Part shown: piece by piece, positions 5,058-5,422 of the stretch | Position numbering within the stretch: the first letter of the stretch is position 1 | Layout: each line of letters starts with the position of its first letter | From: Eggerthellaceae bacterium | Lineage (GTDB): Bacteria; Actinomycetota; Coriobacteriia; Coriobacteriales; Eggerthellaceae | Assembly (NCBI GenBank): GCA_017559045.1 | Contig: JAFYTB010000302.1 | Span: forward strand, 1-5,422 | Length of the DNA: 5,422 nucleotides | Direction of reading: 5' to 3' | Notes under the pieces: generated by a model | The model's database searches: none | The model's input: the letters and a program-made list of their open reading frames with translations, nothing else | Told to the model about the DNA's origin: nothing | Translations under genes and position numbers: made by a program

Positions 5058-5422
5058 ATGGCGAACAAGCACAACAGCCTGTCGCACACGAGGTGGATGT
5101 GCAAGTACCACATCGTGTTCACACCGAAGTATAGGCGAAAGATAATCTACAACCAATATCGCAAGGATGTGGGGGAGATCCTGAGGACGCTGTGCGGGTA
5201 CAAGGGCGTCGAGATCCACGAGGGGCATCTGATGCCCGACCACGTGCACATGCTGGTCAGCATACCCCCCAAGCTGAGCGTGTCCAGCTTCATGGGCTAC
5301 CTGAAGGGGAAGAGCTCGCTGATGATGTTCGAGAGGCACGCGAACCTCAAGTACAAGTTCGGCAACCGTAAGTTCTGGTCGGAGGGCTACTACGTGTCGA
5401 CCGTCGGGCTCAACGAGGCGAC
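5058..5422 (+). CDS. tnpA: IS200-family transposase TnpA (Y1 HUH), C-terminus cut by window edge
   Basis: The frame opens with ATG at 5058 (MANKHNSLSHTRWMCKYHIV) and remains open for 121 full codons to the right edge; the family is usually about 130-155 residues, so only a short end is missing. CKYHIVFTPKYRRK (15-28) is the characteristic first strand region. PDHVHMLVSIPP (60-71) carries the HUH metal-binding motif, His62 and His64. LKGKSS (82-87) is the usual helix after it, and GYYVSTVGLNEA (110-121) carries the catalytic tyrosine (Tyr111 or Tyr112). These enzymes cut and rejoin single-stranded DNA through a 5'-phosphotyrosine link during peel-and-paste transposition, often tied to replication forks. 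A ribosome site AGGGAG (about 5048-5053) lies 4 nt before the ATG. Codon choice (mostly AAG, CTG, CAC, GAG) looks more G+C-biased than in the pilus genes, consistent with an acquired element. All visible catalytic residues are intact. Confidence 0.95.
   Translation, partial: MANKHNSLSHTRWMCKYHIVFTPKYRRKIIYNQYRKDVGEILRTLCGYKGVEIHEGHLMPDHVHMLVSIPPKLSVSSFMGYLKGKSSLMMFERHANLKYKFGNRKFWSEGYYVSTVGLNEA

Larger units (their letters stand above)
4897..5422 (+). mobile_element. IS200-family insertion sequence, left part
   Basis: The element is recognised by its Y1 HUH transposase gene and the cluster of imperfect palindromes in front of it, as expected for IS200/IS605 elements, which move as single strands and have subterminal hairpins rather than terminal inverted repeats. 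The exact left tip cannot be fixed from this one copy: it lies somewhere between about 4863 and 4950, and 4897 is only a working boundary just after the terminator. The right end is outside the window. No companion tnpB is seen in the visible part. The single-ORF form suggests IS200 type, but a tnpB further right cannot be excluded. Confidence 0.8.

Noticed and set aside
5031..5339. 102-codon minus-strand frame opposite tnpA
   Set aside because: It is the complement of a clear transposase gene with intact HUH motif; its sequence shows no family features. An antisense RNA here is possible, but a protein is not supported.

Overview
The window carries the 5' part of a Tad/Flp-type (type IVc) pilus assembly operon on the minus strand and, to its right, the 5' part of an IS200-family insertion sequence on the plus strand. 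The pilus genes run leftward from about 4533 to the left edge in the order cpaB/rcpC-like, cpaE/tadZ-like, tadA/cpaF, tadB, tadC (N-terminus only). Each junction overlaps or is separated by one or two bases, so this is almost certainly one transcription unit. No secretin (RcpA/CpaC) or CpaD-like gene lies between the CpaB-like and CpaE-like genes, where diderm Tad clusters usually carry it. That points to a monoderm host. Together with the moderately high G+C content, I would guess an actinobacterium, possibly class Coriobacteriia; this is an inference from style and cannot be proven from the window.

Layout: 1-260, start of TadC (continues off the left edge); 262-1230, TadB; 1203-2528, TadA ATPase; 2525-3733, CpaE/TadZ-like ATPase; 3730-4533, CpaB-like SAF-domain protein; 4534-4862, non-coding leader with a 9-bp inverted repeat and a small hairpin but no recognisable promoter; 4863-4896, a strong leftward intrinsic terminator; about 4897-5057, a hairpin-rich stretch read as the left end and 5' UTR of an IS200 element; 5058-5422, tnpA, cut by the right edge after 121 codons.

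How the parts work together: TadA is the hexameric motor ATPase. TadB and TadC form the inner-membrane platform on which the ATPase acts. The CpaE/TadZ-like protein localises the machine, usually at a pole. The CpaB-like protein is a membrane-anchored extracytoplasmic factor that in diderms works with the secretin and here presumably acts at the cell envelope. The pilin (flp), prepilin peptidase and minor pilins are not in the window and are expected further left or elsewhere. The IS200 element is divergent from the operon and is separated from it by the terminator, which would block any leftward transcription coming from the IS side. I found no convincing new system here; the most unusual points are the altered P-loop of the CpaE homologue, the long acidic tail of the CpaB homologue, and the palindromes and orphan terminator upstream of the operon.
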